A stretch of 64,000 bases of DNA, taken from Methanomassiliicoccales archaeon. Lineage in GTDB: Archaea > Thermoplasmatota > Thermoplasmata > RBG-16-68-12 > SOIM01. Location: positions 62,001-126,000 of the forward strand of contig SOIM01000025.1 of assembly GCA_004377185.1 (NCBI GenBank), read 5' to 3'. Within the stretch, counting starts at the first letter, position 1; every line of letters starts with the position of its first letter. Below the pieces are notes generated by a model. That model had not been told where the DNA came from and made no database searches. It worked only from the letters and a program-made list of their open reading frames with translations. A program made the translations under genes and the position numbers. Of the stretch, positions 9,102 to 18,083 are shown piece by piece.

Positions 9102-9499
9102 CCGAGAGAAGTAGCAGGTTCCTTCCCGGGCTCTTCGCTTTTCTGGCTTTGCTCTATGCAATTGTTATTTTTTCACTGTCATCACTATCCGGTGAAGATA
9201 TACCGGCACTTCCCCCGACCGCCCCCCAGGCGGACAAGTTAGCTCACTTCGCTCTTTATGCTGGATTTGGGGTCGTTCTGTATCTGGCCTTCAGTCAAAT
9301 GAGACAAGAAAAGATAACAGACAATGCAATCACTTTGACGCTCGTGGTGGGGACGGTGTACGGAATCACGGACGAAGTGCATCAGTATTTCGTGCCTGGA
9401 AGGAGCATGGACATTGTCGATGTTCTGGTGGATTTCCTAGCGATCCTAGCTGCCGTCGGCATCATAGTTCTCGTCAAGAAGATGCGGCAGTCAGAATAA
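9098..9499 (+). CDS. VanZ-like membrane protein
   Basis: 133 residues with about four membrane helices. The family signature is visible: DKLAHFALYAGFGVVLYLAF, then YGITDEVHQYFVPGRSMDIVDVLVD, where the acidic and histidine residues are typical of VanZ-like proteins. The molecular function of the family is not well established. The ATG overlaps the stop of the preceding zinc-ribbon membrane protein by 4 bp, so the two are probably cotranscribed and translationally coupled. Confidence 0.85.
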   Translation: MTERSSRFLPGLFAFLALLYAIVIFSLSSLSGEDIPALPPTAPQADKLAHFALYAGFGVVLYLAFSQMRQEKITDNAITLTLVVGTVYGITDEVHQYFVPGRSMDIVDVLVDFLAILAAVGIIVLVKKMRQSE

Positions 9500-9508
9500 C
9501 TTTATATC
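9500..9508 (+). promoter_or_regulatory. TATA box for the top6B-top6A operon
   Basis: CTTTATATC lies about 35 bp before the top6B ATG at 9542, just after the end of the VanZ-like gene. A ribosome site (GAAGGGATAGG) sits directly before the ATG, so the transcript would have a short leader. Confidence 0.6.
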
Positions 9509-9541
9509 CAGTTTGAACATTACCATCACAGAAGGGATAGG

Positions 9542-11566
9542 ATGACTTCTGGATCCATTGCTCAACGATTAGCGAAGAAGCAGAAGGAAATATCGGTATC
9601 CGAATTCTTCGAAAGGAACAAGCACATTCTGGGTTTTGACAGTCCGACAAGGGCGCTCATAACGTCGGTCAAGGAAGGAGTGGACAACTCTTTGGACGTG
9701 TGTGAGGAAGCGGAAATCCTTCCCGAAGTCTTTGTGCAGGTTAAGAGGGTGGGCCGGGACGAATATCGAATAGTGATCGAGGACAACGGACCTGGCATAG
9801 TGAAGAAACAGGTCCCCCAAATCTTCGGCAGGCTTCTCTACGGTTCAAGGTTTCACAGCCTCAGGCAGACCAGGGGACAACAGGGGTTGGGAATATCAGC
9901 GGCAGTCATGTACGCCCAGCTTACGACCGGCAAGCCCTCTCTCATTCGTTCGAAGGTCGAGCACAGGGACGTGGCGTATCAGGTCGAACTGATGCTGGAC
10001 ACCAAGAAGAACCGTCCCAGGATAATTAGGAGCGACTTCGTGGTCTGGGAAAAGGAGAGCGGAACCAGGGTCGAGCTGCAGGTCAGAGGAAGGTTCGTGG
10101 TCGGGAAGCAGTCCGTCTTCGAGTATCTCAAGGCGGCAGCGATCGTCAACCCGCACGCGAGGATAATCTACAAGGACCCGTTCGGTAAACAGTACATCTT
10201 CGAGAGGGTGACCGATATCCTTCCACCGAAGACAGAGGAGGTCAAACCGCATCCGCAGGGGATAGAACTGGGTACGCTGCTCAAGATGGCGAAAGAGACG
10301 AAGAGCTACAAGATGACCGCCTTCCTGCAGAAGGAGTTCTCGAGGATCAGTTCAAGGGTTGCGAAGGAGATTCTTGACAAGGCTGAGGTCCCCAGGGAGC
10401 GCGTTCCCAATAGGCTGACGTTGGACGAAGCGAAGAGGATCCTGCAGGTCGTGAACAAAATCAAGATAATGGCCCCCCCGACCGATTGCCTTTCCCCCAT
10501 TGGCGAGAGGTTGATCAAGAAGGGGTTGAAGAACGTGCTCGGAGGCCAGAAGCCGGAGTTCTATTGTCCTCCCGTGACCAGGGAACCCTGCGTCTTCTCA
10601 GGAAATCCGTTCCAAGTTGAAGTAGGAATTGTCTACGGAGGAAACCTGCCACAGGACAAACCCGTGGATATCCTCAGGTATGCAAACCGCGTGCCACTGC
10701 TCTACCAGCAGGGCGCGTGTGCAATGGCATCGGCAGTGGAAAGGGTGGACTGGAGAAGGTACGGTCTCGAGCAGCGGGGGGGACACGGAGTACCTTTCGG
10801 TCCAGCTATCGTTCTGATACACTTCGCATCAACCAAGGTCCCCTACACGTCCGAATCAAAAGAGGCCGTCGCGAACATCCCCATAATCGTGAAAGAGATC
10901 GAGAATGCTCTCAGGGTGTGCGGACGGAAGCTCGGAACCCACATGAAGAGAAAGGCGAAGAAGGCCAAGACCAGGGAGAAGTTCGACATCGTCCAGAAGA
11001 TACTGCCGAAGATGGCGGAGAAGTCCGCCAAGATCGTGAAGAAGGGGGTTCCAGACCTGAGAAGGACCATCACCAAGATAATGAACGTGGTGTGGATAGA
11101 CGAGGAGATAGTATACGAAAAGCGAAGGCACAAGGTCACGATCAAAGTTTACAATTACACCCCGAAGGGCCAGAAACTGAACATCCACGCGGTCCTGCCC
11201 TACGAGAACTTCGATTCCAACGCATGCGACCCGAAGCCGAAAGAGATCAAGGAGGACGGAAGGGTCACCTGGGAACTGAAGAGGATATCCTCAACGGACA
11301 TGGGTCACGCGACCTTCGAGCTTTTCGGAATGGATGAGGATGAATATGATGAGACGGAGCTGTACGTCAGCGGCATCAACCCGACCAGCGTGGTGGGTGC
11401 CGAGCCCCTGCCGGGGGACTGGGATTTAAAGGTCAAACCTCCAACGGTTGAGGAGATCACCGAAGAGACTGAGGAAGAATTGGACTATGACGAGGTCGAG
11501 GAGGAATTAGAAGATGAGGACCATGAAATTGACGGAGCTAGAGGAGAGGCATCATCGGCCAGTTGA
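9542..11566 (+). CDS. top6B: DNA topoisomerase VI subunit B
   Basis: ATPase subunit of the type IIB topoisomerase that relaxes and decatenates DNA. The 674 residues show the GHKL ATPase motifs near the N-terminus: KEGVDNSLD (Mg/ATP asparagine), DNGPG, and RGQQGLGIS. The helix-two-turns-helix and transducer regions follow. The C-terminus is extended and strongly acidic ([20 protein letters not shown]). It overlaps top6A by 53 bp, so the two subunits are translationally coupled. Topo VI is absent from the order Thermoplasmatales but present in other Thermoplasmatota, which helps place the host. Confidence 0.97.
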   Translation: MTSGSIAQRLAKKQKEISVSEFFERNKHILGFDSPTRALITSVKEGVDNSLDVCEEAEILPEVFVQVKRVGRDEYRIVIEDNGPGIVKKQVPQIFGRLLYGSRFHSLRQTRGQQGLGISAAVMYAQLTTGKPSLIRSKVEHRDVAYQVELMLDTKKNRPRIIRSDFVVWEKESGTRVELQVRGRFVVGKQSVFEYLKAAAIVNPHARIIYKDPFGKQYIFERVTDILPPKTEEVKPHPQGIELGTLLKMAKETKSYKMTAFLQKEFSRISSRVAKEILDKAEVPRERVPNRLTLDEAKRILQVVNKIKIMAPPTDCLSPIGERLIKKGLKNVLGGQKPEFYCPPVTREPCVFSGNPFQVEVGIVYGGNLPQDKPVDILRYANRVPLLYQQGACAMASAVERVDWRRYGLEQRGGHGVPFGPAIVLIHFASTKVPYTSESKEAVANIPIIVKEIENALRVCGRKLGTHMKRKAKKAKTREKFDIVQKILPKMAEKSAKIVKKGVPDLRRTITKIMNVVWIDEEIVYEKRRHKVTIKVYNYTPKGQKLNIHAVLPYENFDSNACDPKPKEIKEDGRVTWELKRISSTDMGHATFELFGMDEDEYDETELYVSGINPTSVVGAEPLPGDWDLKVKPPTVEEITEETEEELDYDEVEEELEDEDHEIDGARGEASSAS

Positions 11567-12632
11567 GAGACTGCACAAGTTGGCGGAAGAGATATACGAT
11601 CAACTGGACAAGGGCAAGATCCCCAACATGAAGATACCTCTCAGGACGAAGAACAACATCAGGTTCGTTTCCAGCAAGGGCGTATGGAAATACGGGAAGA
11701 TGATGGGGACCAGGTCAGCGAAGAAACTTCGAGGCGCGTACATGCTCCTCAGAACGATGTACATGCTCGATTTCATAAAGGAGATGATAGAGAAGAACAA
11801 GTCCTCGACCCTCAGAGAGATGTACTACATTTCCGAGGCTTGGGACATGGCCAAGTTCTCTTCCCAGGATGAGTCCAACCATTTGGCCGAGGACCTGGAG
11901 ATAGTCACCATGTGCATGAGGGAGGACCTCAAGCTGCGGCCGGAAGAGGACGGAGCCAGGGTGATGGGGAACCTTACATTGAGAGAGCGGAACAGAAAGG
12001 GAGAGAAGAAGAAGATCAACTGCAGGGATGATGTTGGAGACTCGGGCTATGGGATTCCCTACAACGTGGAGAAGGACAAGATTGACCTGGTGGACGTGGA
12101 TGCCAACTTCGTGATCGCGATAGAGACGGGAGGTATGTTCGACCGTTTGATCGAGAACGGCTTTGACGAGAAGGCGAAGTGCGTCCTAGTTCATCTCAAG
12201 GGGCAGCCAGCCAGGTCTACCAGAAGGTTCATGAAGAGGTTGAACGAGGAGATGAAGTTGCCGATCATTGTGTTCACGGATGGCGATCCATGGTCCTTCA
12301 GGATCTATGCATCCATTGCGTTCGGGGCGATAAAGACGGCACACATCTCAGAATACCTGGCAACACCGACCGCTGTGTATTGCGGGATAACCGCGACGGA
12401 CATTCTCAACTACGACCTGCCCACGGACAAGCTGAATGCTCAGGACATCAGGGCACTGGAATCGGAGCTCACCGACCCGAGGTTCAAGGACAGGTTCTGG
12501 AAGGACGAGATAGAGACAATGCTCAGGATAAAGAAGAAGGCGGAACAGCAAGCGCTGGCGAAATACGGGTTGGATTACGTCACGGACACCTACCTGCCCG
12601 AGAAGCTTTCTGAGATCGGGATTGAGGTTTGA
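11514..12632 (+). CDS. top6A: DNA topoisomerase VI subunit A (Spo11-like)
   Basis: DNA-cleaving subunit of topoisomerase VI. 372 residues. The winged-helix CAP region contains the catalytic tyrosine in REMYYISE, and the Toprim domain shows its acidic pair in [12 protein letters not shown] plus an upstream glutamate (AIETGG). It begins inside the 3' end of top6B. ATG 11514 follows a GAGGAGG site at a workable distance; ATG 11523 is an alternative three codons later. Length is normal for archaeal Top6A. Confidence 0.97.
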   Translation: MRTMKLTELEERHHRPVERLHKLAEEIYDQLDKGKIPNMKIPLRTKNNIRFVSSKGVWKYGKMMGTRSAKKLRGAYMLLRTMYMLDFIKEMIEKNKSSTLREMYYISEAWDMAKFSSQDESNHLAEDLEIVTMCMREDLKLRPEEDGARVMGNLTLRERNRKGEKKKINCRDDVGDSGYGIPYNVEKDKIDLVDVDANFVIAIETGGMFDRLIENGFDEKAKCVLVHLKGQPARSTRRFMKRLNEEMKLPIIVFTDGDPWSFRIYASIAFGAIKTAHISEYLATPTAVYCGITATDILNYDLPTDKLNAQDIRALESELTDPRFKDRFWKDEIETMLRIKKKAEQQALAKYGLDYVTDTYLPEKLSEIGIEV

Positions 12633-12679
12633 AGGAGCTTATTTTGGCCACACCAAAGCCAACCGCACCTAATCTTCTC

Positions 12680-13291
12680 TCAGCTGTAGAATGAATATGT
12701 ACAAGTGTCTGTGAAATCCCCTACGTTCGTATGAACAGTTATCTTGTCTTCATAGCTCCCGACCTGTAGGTCAAAAACCTCGTATGTTAACTCCCATATG
12801 ACGACAGTCTGGCCGGAAGGAACGGTCCCAGTTCTCCATCCGGAAGTCCCTGGGGTGATTGTCAAATCCACACTGGCACCAGTGCCCAGATTCTTCTCGG
12901 TGATTTCGATGTCTTCAACCTCTATAGTGGCGTTCCCGTCGTTTGTAAGGGATATCCTGACCGTGACGTCCTGGCCTACCTGAACCGAATCCGGGATGAC
13001 TTCTATTTTCGCAGTTGCAGGATACGCACCCAGAATGAAGAACAGGGCCAGAATCGCTATTACGATCACCAATACAATCACAATCCCAGCAATCAACGGG
13101 GCTTTGGACTTGGGTTCAGTGGGTGGATATGGGGCATAGGGCGGTTGAGGTTCGAAATCGGGCCCGGTAACGGTTGTGCGAGAAGGGGAGCGGAGATCGT
13201 CGTCTGCAGGAGCAGGCAGTAATTTGCGACAGTTAGTGCAATATATGTTCTGGTCATCGTTATTGGTTCCGCACTTTGAACACAGCTTCAT
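12680..13291 (-). CDS. Zinc-ribbon, single-helix membrane protein with extracellular CARDB-like domain
   Basis: 203 residues: an N-terminal zinc ribbon (CSKCG...CTNC), a proline-rich linker, one membrane helix (LIAGIVIVLVIVIAILALFF), and an extracellular beta-sandwich of CARDB/APHP type (DSVQVGQDVTVRISLTNDGN; GSYEDKITVHT). Specific function unknown. The ribosome site AGGAGGTGATGA (13292-13303) is a near-perfect anti-Shine-Dalgarno match. A TATA-like GTTAAATATG lies further upstream near 13326-13336. Confidence 0.75.
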   Translation of the reverse strand: MKLCSKCGTNNDDQNIYCTNCRKLLPAPADDDLRSPSRTTVTGPDFEPQPPYAPYPPTEPKSKAPLIAGIVIVLVIVIAILALFFILGAYPATAKIEVIPDSVQVGQDVTVRISLTNDGNATIEVEDIEITEKNLGTGASVDLTITPGTSGWRTGTVPSGQTVVIWELTYEVFDLQVGSYEDKITVHTNVGDFTDTCTYSFYS

Positions 13292-13406
13292 TCATCACCT
13301 CCTGTGGTCCTGCATCGACCGACGCATATTTAACGTTCTCCAGCATTCAACTGAAAGAATCCTAGAAACGAATAACCTTTTTACATTAGTCGTCTTTTGT
13401 CATGTT

Positions 13407-14273
13407 GTGCAAATCCAGCCGGAATGCGTTCCTTGTCTTCTGAAAAGGTGCCTGTACGAAACCATGCTCGTGGATGAGAGCCTGGGCCCCGAGGTCATGA
13501 GAAGGGCGATGGACGTTCTGAGAGAAGAGTACAAAGAGCCAGCGGTCTCCGCCAATGTCGCTACGGAAGTGCACAGAGCGGTGTACGAACTCTTGGGCAC
13601 GAACGACCCCTACAAGGAGATCAAGGATAGATGCAACCAGGTGGCTCTGCAACTCTACCCAAAGGCGGAGGAATTTGTTAAGAATTCAGAAAATCCTTTC
13701 GCGGCCGCTGTTCTCTGCTCAATCGCCGGGAACGTACTGGATTTTGGGATCCCTTCCCCCATCGAGGTGCCCGAGGAACTTATCGAAAAGTTCAACTCAA
13801 TCCTCCAGGAAGGTCTGGGCCGTGATGATACGGGAAAGGTGGTCCAGATACTTGAGAAAGGTGGGGATGTCATTCTTTTCGGAGACAACTGCGGAGAGAT
13901 CGTGTTAGACAAATTGCTGATCCAGGAGCTGAAAAGGTTCGACCTGCATCTGACATACGTGGTGAGGGGAGAGCCCATACTGACGGATGCAACTGAGAAG
14001 GACGCTCTGTCACTTGGAATAGATGGGATGGTGGACGAGGTCGCCACGACGAATACCTTTGCAGTCGGGGTGTTGGTGGACAGCTTGGAGCCGGATCTGA
14101 GAGACGGGCTGGAGAAGGCGTCACTCATCATATCCAAAGGAATGGCGAACTGGGAGTCCTTTTCTGAACACGACTACAGGCCAATAGCCTACCTTTTGAG
14201 AACGAAGTGCAAACCGATAGCAGACAGCATTGGTGAAAAGAAGAACCAGAACATTGCCAAGCTCTTCAGCTAG
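13407..14273 (+). CDS. DUF89-family protein (damage-control phosphatase type)
   Basis: 288 residues from a GTG at 13407. The N-terminal QPECVPCLLKR with its CxxC and the metal-site motif GDNCGEIVLDKLL are typical of archaeal DUF89 (AF1104-like) proteins; relatives are metal-dependent phosphatases acting on damaged phosphometabolites. The start is inferred: a TATA-like CCTTTTTACATT centred near 13381 is about 26 bp upstream, as expected for a leaderless message. The longer open frame from 13176 overlaps that promoter and the divergent gene. It overlaps the convergent gene downstream by 8 bp. Confidence 0.85.
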   Translation: MQIQPECVPCLLKRCLYETMLVDESLGPEVMRRAMDVLREEYKEPAVSANVATEVHRAVYELLGTNDPYKEIKDRCNQVALQLYPKAEEFVKNSENPFAAAVLCSIAGNVLDFGIPSPIEVPEELIEKFNSILQEGLGRDDTGKVVQILEKGGDVILFGDNCGEIVLDKLLIQELKRFDLHLTYVVRGEPILTDATEKDALSLGIDGMVDEVATTNTFAVGVLVDSLEPDLRDGLEKASLIISKGMANWESFSEHDYRPIAYLLRTKCKPIADSIGEKKNQNIAKLFS

Positions 14274-15177
14274 ACTCCTCAGCAAGAACGGGTTCTTCCA
14301 CGACAGTGTTCTCCAGCTGGATGAGCCCTCTTGATTTGGAGATTGTGGATTCGATCATGTCCTCGACCTTTGTTAGATCTTGGACTGACCCGAACCAAAC
14401 CTCTCTCTTCCTCTGGAACGCATCATTCGCGATTTCCCGCTTCTGCTTCATTCTGGATCTCAGTGTGAACGTCAAGAAGACCCACGACGCCACGAAGAAC
14501 TCCATTCCAAGGACCATTCCGAAATAGAGATACTGGCCGGATCTTTGAGAGGTTTCAAGAAGACCAAAGCTACCCCACATGGCTCCCGATGCAAATGATG
14601 CAACCGTGAAGGCGACAAGTCCGCTAATGATCATGACAAGGAAGAACGTCATCTTATTTGCCGCGGTGTATCCGGAAACCCAGGAATCTCCTGTGTGATA
14701 GCTGGAGCCATAACCCTGTATGTGCTTCCTTCGCCTCATGTGCCAGTCATTTCGGTGGCTCTGATCGAAAACATGCTTGAAATCCAGTATCCTGGCGGCT
14801 TCCTGGTTTCTGGGGTTCCCGCTGACTGGTTTCAGACCCTTTCCCATGAAGTAGAAAACAATCTCCTGGACGTAAGCAGTAGTCAGGTTTTGCTCATCCC
14901 TTGTGTGTATCATCAATCGAAGGACGGTAAGACCCACCAGGAGAAGTATGGCACAGGAGACTGAGATGAATATCAGAACATCCGGCCCGACCCCTCCCAG
15001 ACCCACTATGATCCCGTCAACGGCCGTGATCGCCACTACGAGAATGATGTAAAGCCAGAAGTAACTGCTCAGCATGTCGTCCATGTGCATGAGGTGTTTG
15101 TAGGACTGTTCATGCTCCTTGAGGAGGAAATCCTCCAATGACACGTTCCCGTTATCCATCGTCACACCGTTCTTCAT
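14266..15177 (-). CDS. Hypothetical four-helix membrane protein
   Basis: Not recognised. 303 residues with two pairs of membrane helices: about 38-60 and 67-88 near the N-terminus, then about 175-197 and 215-238. A basic, histidine-rich cytoplasmic-looking loop lies between them (DQSHRNDWHMRRRKHIQGYG). The C-terminus is charged and probably helical (DLTKVEDMIESTISKSRG). Its stop region overlaps the convergent DUF89 gene by 8 bp. No catalytic motif is apparent. Confidence 0.65.
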   Translation of the reverse strand: MKNGVTMDNGNVSLEDFLLKEHEQSYKHLMHMDDMLSSYFWLYIILVVAITAVDGIIVGLGGVGPDVLIFISVSCAILLLVGLTVLRLMIHTRDEQNLTTAYVQEIVFYFMGKGLKPVSGNPRNQEAARILDFKHVFDQSHRNDWHMRRRKHIQGYGSSYHTGDSWVSGYTAANKMTFFLVMIISGLVAFTVASFASGAMWGSFGLLETSQRSGQYLYFGMVLGMEFFVASWVFLTFTLRSRMKQKREIANDAFQRKREVWFGSVQDLTKVEDMIESTISKSRGLIQLENTVVEEPVLAEESS

Positions 15178-15275
15178 GGCCCTGGCTGAACGATGGAGGG
15201 ATTTCTTGACTGTATCAAAAGCGTTTTCAGACCATTATCTGATTCGATAACGAGATGGTCTTTCATTGGCGGTAA

Positions 15276-15326
15276 CGGAGACCGTGCCCACACCTCCCGC
15301 TGCGAAAGCAGAAGGACGGGTCTCCG
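15276..15326. other. Strong stem-loop in a noncoding gap
   Basis: Arms CGGAGACCGT (15276-15285) and ACGGGTCTCCG (15316-15326) pair almost perfectly with one bulge. The inside holds a second hairpin, CTGC-GAAA-GCAG (15300-15311), a stable GNRA tetraloop. Flanking TGGCGG and CCGCCA could extend or compete with the stem. It lies in the 282-bp gap between two minus-strand membrane-protein genes. It may be a small RNA, a leader structure or a terminator; the strand cannot be decided. No other feature was seen in this gap. Confidence 0.5.
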
Positions 15327-15459
15327 CCACTTTCGCCGACGCAGGGGTCTGCCCCCTTCAGTAAGTTATGCTTATCCTCCAACGAAATCTCATTGTCTGC
15401 CCACGAATATCTGCCTCGCCTCCATTCACTGATTGTTGAGGACATGAAGAAGTTGGATA

Positions 15460-16062
15460 TTATACCTTTGCACGACCGGTAACAACACGCAACGTCTGGG
15501 TCGCCACGATCAGGGCCCATATAAGGATCTCCATCACGGCAATCGTTTCTCCGAGTGAGTTTGCTCCGATGGGCGCCAAGACGACCAGGGTGGCCAGCAT
15601 GAGTATGGTCACAACTACCCCCACGACACGGAATTCTGACGACCTCACCAAGGGCCATGCAAGAGTGAGTTGGGCCAGGAGAGAGATTAGGAAGAACAGG
15701 ACAGTGAACGCGAAGTGAACAATGCCGAAGTCTTCGGAGAACACACCTACGCCAACGAGTGCAGCACTCGACGCACCGAGAAAGAAGCATCCGAGAGATG
15801 AAAGATGGGTCGTAGGTAGAAGACGCCACAGGGTTAGAGCAAAGGGAATGGCCAGAGTGCCTGCAACAACCGCACCGGTATTGAACGCGAGAGCGCCTTC
15901 ATGTACCCCGAGGTCGCTGAGATAGTGTCCTCCGAAAACGTACCAAGGGCTGAGCGCCCAGGCAATGGAATAACATATGAGGAAAATGATAGGGGCGAAG
16001 ATCCCGCACAGAGCACCAGCAAAGATAGAGTTCCGGGACATGCTGTTTCCGAGCTCTGCCAT
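15460..16062 (-). CDS. DUF998-family membrane protein
   Basis: 200 residues, about six membrane helices. The early motif NYLSDLG-type sequence (GGHYLSDLGVHEGALAFNTG) and helix spacing fit the DUF998 family of unknown function. The alternative start MSRNS is seven codons downstream. Two palindromic sites lie 75-134 bp upstream of its start and could control it. Confidence 0.75.
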   Translation of the reverse strand: MAELGNSMSRNSIFAGALCGIFAPIIFLICYSIAWALSPWYVFGGHYLSDLGVHEGALAFNTGAVVAGTLAIPFALTLWRLLPTTHLSSLGCFFLGASSAALVGVGVFSEDFGIVHFAFTVLFFLISLLAQLTLAWPLVRSSEFRVVGVVVTILMLATLVVLAPIGANSLGETIAVMEILIWALIVATQTLRVVTGRAKV

Positions 16063-16136
16063 AAGATGAGGAGGCTATTGAGTGTTTTCGTTCCGATGTG
16101 TCAAATGCAGACCCGGTAGGTGGCGATGGGTAGTTC

Positions 16137-16196
16137 TTCTGTTATCCGGTGACAGAATGGCACTCCTCGAGCTGTTTCTGTTATTCTATAACAGAA
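16137..16196. promoter_or_regulatory. Paired palindromic operator-like sites
   Basis: Two related dyads of 21 bp, 39 bp apart start to start. Site 1 (16137-16157) has arms TTCTGTTAT and GTGACAGAA around CCG. Site 2 (16176-16196) has perfect arms TTCTGTTAT and ATAACAGAA around TCT. The shared left arm suggests one dimeric regulator binding twice. They lie upstream of the DUF998 gene. Confidence 0.5.
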
Positions 16197-16217
16197 GGGG
16201 CAGACCTGCTTGATGGG

Positions 16218-16230
16218 TTCAAATCCGCCC
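16218..16230 (+). repeat. Direct repeat TTCAAATCCGCCC, copy 1 (tRNA T-arm-like)
   Basis: A 13-bp sequence identical to 17073-17085. The context GGGTTCAAATCC resembles a tRNA T-loop, but the flanking bases do not form a proper T-stem or acceptor stem, so it is not a tRNA gene. It may be a tRNA 3'-end scar. The rest of the 292-bp gap (16063-16354) holds only the palindromes listed above. Confidence 0.4.
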
Positions 16231-16354
16231 AGGCCCATAAGTCTACGCTAACAAGATCTTCGCTTTCGTTTCGCCTTAGATGCCAGACAACCCTTTTTCC
16301 TGCAACACTTCTTTCTGTGACTCTTTCTGCAACGTAGTTGACAATTCTGTGGAC

Positions 16355-16807
16355 TCACTCCTCTTGGAACAGCCTATAGAGAAAGTATGCCAAAGCGGCC
16401 AAAAGCAGTCCTATGGCAATTGCTACCACAATATTACCGGCACCCTCCGCCTCCTCCTTTTCTTCTTCCAAGACTGATTGAAGACTTCTTGCTTCTTCTC
16501 TGGAAATCGTTCCTGACTGGAATCTCTTTAGTAACCTTTCTTTATCTTCCGGTGTGATTGGATTTGAGGTTGTTTTCTTGGGAATTGCAATCTGGTAGAT
16601 TCTCACGAATTCATCTCTCATCTCGGACTGCCATCGATCTATGCCCTTTTCCAAGCCTTTCAGCCGTTCATCTATTCGACCCACATTCTCAGAGAAAACT
16701 CCCATCGATTCTTTCATGTTTATGATCTGGCTCAAAATCCATATTAATAGGGGAATGAATATTGCTGCGAAGCCTGCAATGACCACCAGCCCCTCAACGT
16801 AGTCCAT
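16355..16807 (-). CDS. Hypothetical protein with two membrane helices and a coiled-coil/SHOCT-like middle
   Basis: 150 residues from the ATG at 16807; a longer frame to 16930 begins with unlikely sequence. An N-terminal helix (GLVVIAGFAAIFIPLLIWIL) is followed by a heptad-like stretch (SENVGRIDERLKGLEKGIDRW). Then comes ITPEDKERLLKRFQSGTISR, a short SHOCT-like helical pair. A C-terminal helix and the end YFLYRLFQEE follow. Function unknown. Base composition is AT-rich compared with the housekeeping genes. Confidence 0.6.
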   Translation of the reverse strand: MDYVEGLVVIAGFAAIFIPLLIWILSQIINMKESMGVFSENVGRIDERLKGLEKGIDRWQSEMRDEFVRIYQIAIPKKTTSNPITPEDKERLLKRFQSGTISREEARSLQSVLEEEKEEAEGAGNIVVAIAIGLLLAALAYFLYRLFQEE

Positions 16808-17072
16808 GTTTGCTCCCAACACGGAGAATATCTTATGGACTATTATTAGATTTGTGCTACTTCTACGCTCAATCGTATTGTGGTAGTCGAGACTGTAGAC
16901 AGAGCGATACTTTCTGATATCCTGACCCATTGCGAACTCATTTTCCTCCGGATACGGCTTCTTCCGTCTTGTCCCCGTGCAAATCGGCGAGAGCCTTGAT
17001 ATCCTTTCCCGCTAATCCCTCATTTTCAGGTTCGTTGCTGACGATTGGAAAGAGAGAAGTGGAGCCCATTGA

Positions 17073-17085
17073 TTCAAATCCGCCC
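17073..17085 (+). repeat. Direct repeat TTCAAATCCGCCC, copy 2
   Basis: Second copy of the 13-bp repeat at 16218. It lies 18 bp beyond the 3' end of the tRNA-Arg gene (tRNA on the minus strand). The two copies bracket the 16355-16807 gene. The remainder of the gap 16808-17102 shows nothing else recognisable. Confidence 0.4.
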
Positions 17086-17102
17086 CATACCTATGAAAAA
17101 AA

Positions 17103-17176
17103 TGCCCGAGCCGGAATTCGAATCCGAGTCCAGGGCTCCGCAGGCCCTTAGGATATCCAAGCTACCCCACTCGGGC
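17103..17176 (-). tRNA. tRNA-Arg (anticodon GCG)
   Basis: On the minus strand the acceptor arms GCCCGAG (5', ending at 17176) and CTCGGGC (17110-17104) pair fully, with discriminator A. The D-arm is GGGT/ATCC with GG in the loop. The anticodon stem AGGGC/GCCCT encloses the loop CTGCGGA, giving anticodon GCG (Arg, CGC/CGU). The T-arm TCGGA-TTCGAAT-TCCGG is canonical. No intron is needed and CCA is not encoded. A run of T follows the 3' end and may act as terminator. Confidence 0.93.
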
Positions 17177-17253
17177 TCGAGCAAGAATCGTGTTCCTACT
17201 TAATTCACTTTTCCAAAAACCACCAACACTCCGAAGGGAGGGATATCCGCCAG

Positions 17254-17544
17254 TCATTCTGACTGGGAGGCTTCCTGTTCCTTCACCTTTTCCTCGTACT
17301 TTTTCATTCTCTCCTTGTATTCGTCCGCAACAATCTGGCTTCCCTCAGGCGTGGTCGTGACGATGAACTTGTTCGGACCTGTCCACTCTATTTCGATATG
17401 TCCTTCACTCTCGAGAGCCCTGAGCTCCTCCTCCAGCGCCTTGTACTGCACTCCCCTGATCTCGGAGAAGAAATCTTCCCGCGTTGCACCTAGGTAGCCT
17501 CTCCTGGCAACTACGCTTAGGACTCTCCAGCTGAAATCGTCCAT
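17254..17544 (-). CDS. Small winged-helix DNA-binding protein
   Basis: 96 residues with the pattern of a winged helix: helix (DFSWRVLSVVARRG), helix (TREDFFSEI), recognition helix (YKALEEELRALESEGHIEI) and wing (WTGPNKFIVTTTPEGSQIV), then a charged helical tail. Probably a transcription regulator. The target is unknown. It stands alone just upstream of the tRNA-Arg gene on the same strand. Confidence 0.7.
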   Translation of the reverse strand: MDDFSWRVLSVVARRGYLGATREDFFSEIRGVQYKALEEELRALESEGHIEIEWTGPNKFIVTTTPEGSQIVADEYKERMKKYEEKVKEQEASQSE

Positions 17545-17678
17545 TGTCCCTCACTCAGGTTAATCGAATCAAAAACCGCTTATTTATAGATTGCCCACGT
17601 CCGGTTCTGTCCCGTTAGGTGACATTTAGATTCAACGTCTTTTGATTTTCTTCTTTGTCGGACAAATACTTCAGCAGG

Positions 17679-18083
17679 TTATTCATTTCTCTTCTCTTTT
17701 TTGTTAAGAACCTCTGCGAGTTTTTGGGGCAAAGTTCCAAGTTTTGTATCGATACTACCGAGAAATTGTGTGCCCTTCGCCACTTGTTCCATTGTTATCG
17801 AACTTGCGAAATATCCGAAGTCGGGTGCGTCCCCTGCATAGTCCTCAAGGGCTCCAACTTCGTAGGGCTTAGTTGGATTCTTTATCTGCCTTAGGTCTGT
17901 CTTTGCAACACAATCCCGAAACGCTCTGATATTCTCTTCGCTTCCCTCTACAATCACTTCTATTTTGTTTCCGGGCACATTCCGTGGAAAAACCTTGACA
18001 CCGTTCTTATTCGCCAACTCATAAATCTTCGGTCTTGCTCCAACATCTTGAACCCTTTCATCCCCAATTATTTCGAACTTCAT
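17679..18083 (-). CDS. Acylphosphatase-like domain protein
   Basis: 134 residues from ATG 18083. The N-terminal 70 residues follow the acylphosphatase pattern: RVQDVGARPKIYELANKNG matches the usual RVQGVGFR loop with its catalytic arginine. FPRNVPGNKIEVIVEGSEENI matches VRNxxDGxVExxxEG with its asparagine. A C-terminal extension of about 60 residues (YFASSITMEQVAKGTQFLGS) is not part of acylphosphatases. Its ATG shares one base with the stop of the 60-residue gene upstream (TGATG), so the two are translationally coupled. Confidence 0.65.
   Translation of the reverse strand: MKFEIIGDERVQDVGARPKIYELANKNGVKVFPRNVPGNKIEVIVEGSEENIRAFRDCVAKTDLRQIKNPTKPYEVGALEDYAGDAPDFGYFASSITMEQVAKGTQFLGSIDTKLGTLPQKLAEVLNKKEKRNE

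Noticed and set aside
8730-9161. Minus-strand frame rich in Leu and Phe with apparent membrane helices
   Set aside because: Antisense of the Glu/Asp codon tract and the zinc-ribbon duplication.
10717-11337. 206-residue plus-strand frame inside top6B
   Set aside because: Arg/Glu/His-rich out-of-frame shadow of top6B.
13176-13406. N-terminal extension of the DUF89 frame
   Set aside because: Overlaps the divergent zinc-ribbon gene and the likely TATA box; the conserved family start is at 13407.
15263-15829. 188-residue minus-strand frame overlapping the DUF998 gene
   Set aside because: Out of frame with DUF998, Cys/Arg-rich, no domain pattern.
16200-16245. Possible tRNA gene around GGGTTCAAATCC
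   Set aside because: No paired T-stem, no acceptor partner and no anticodon arm upstream.
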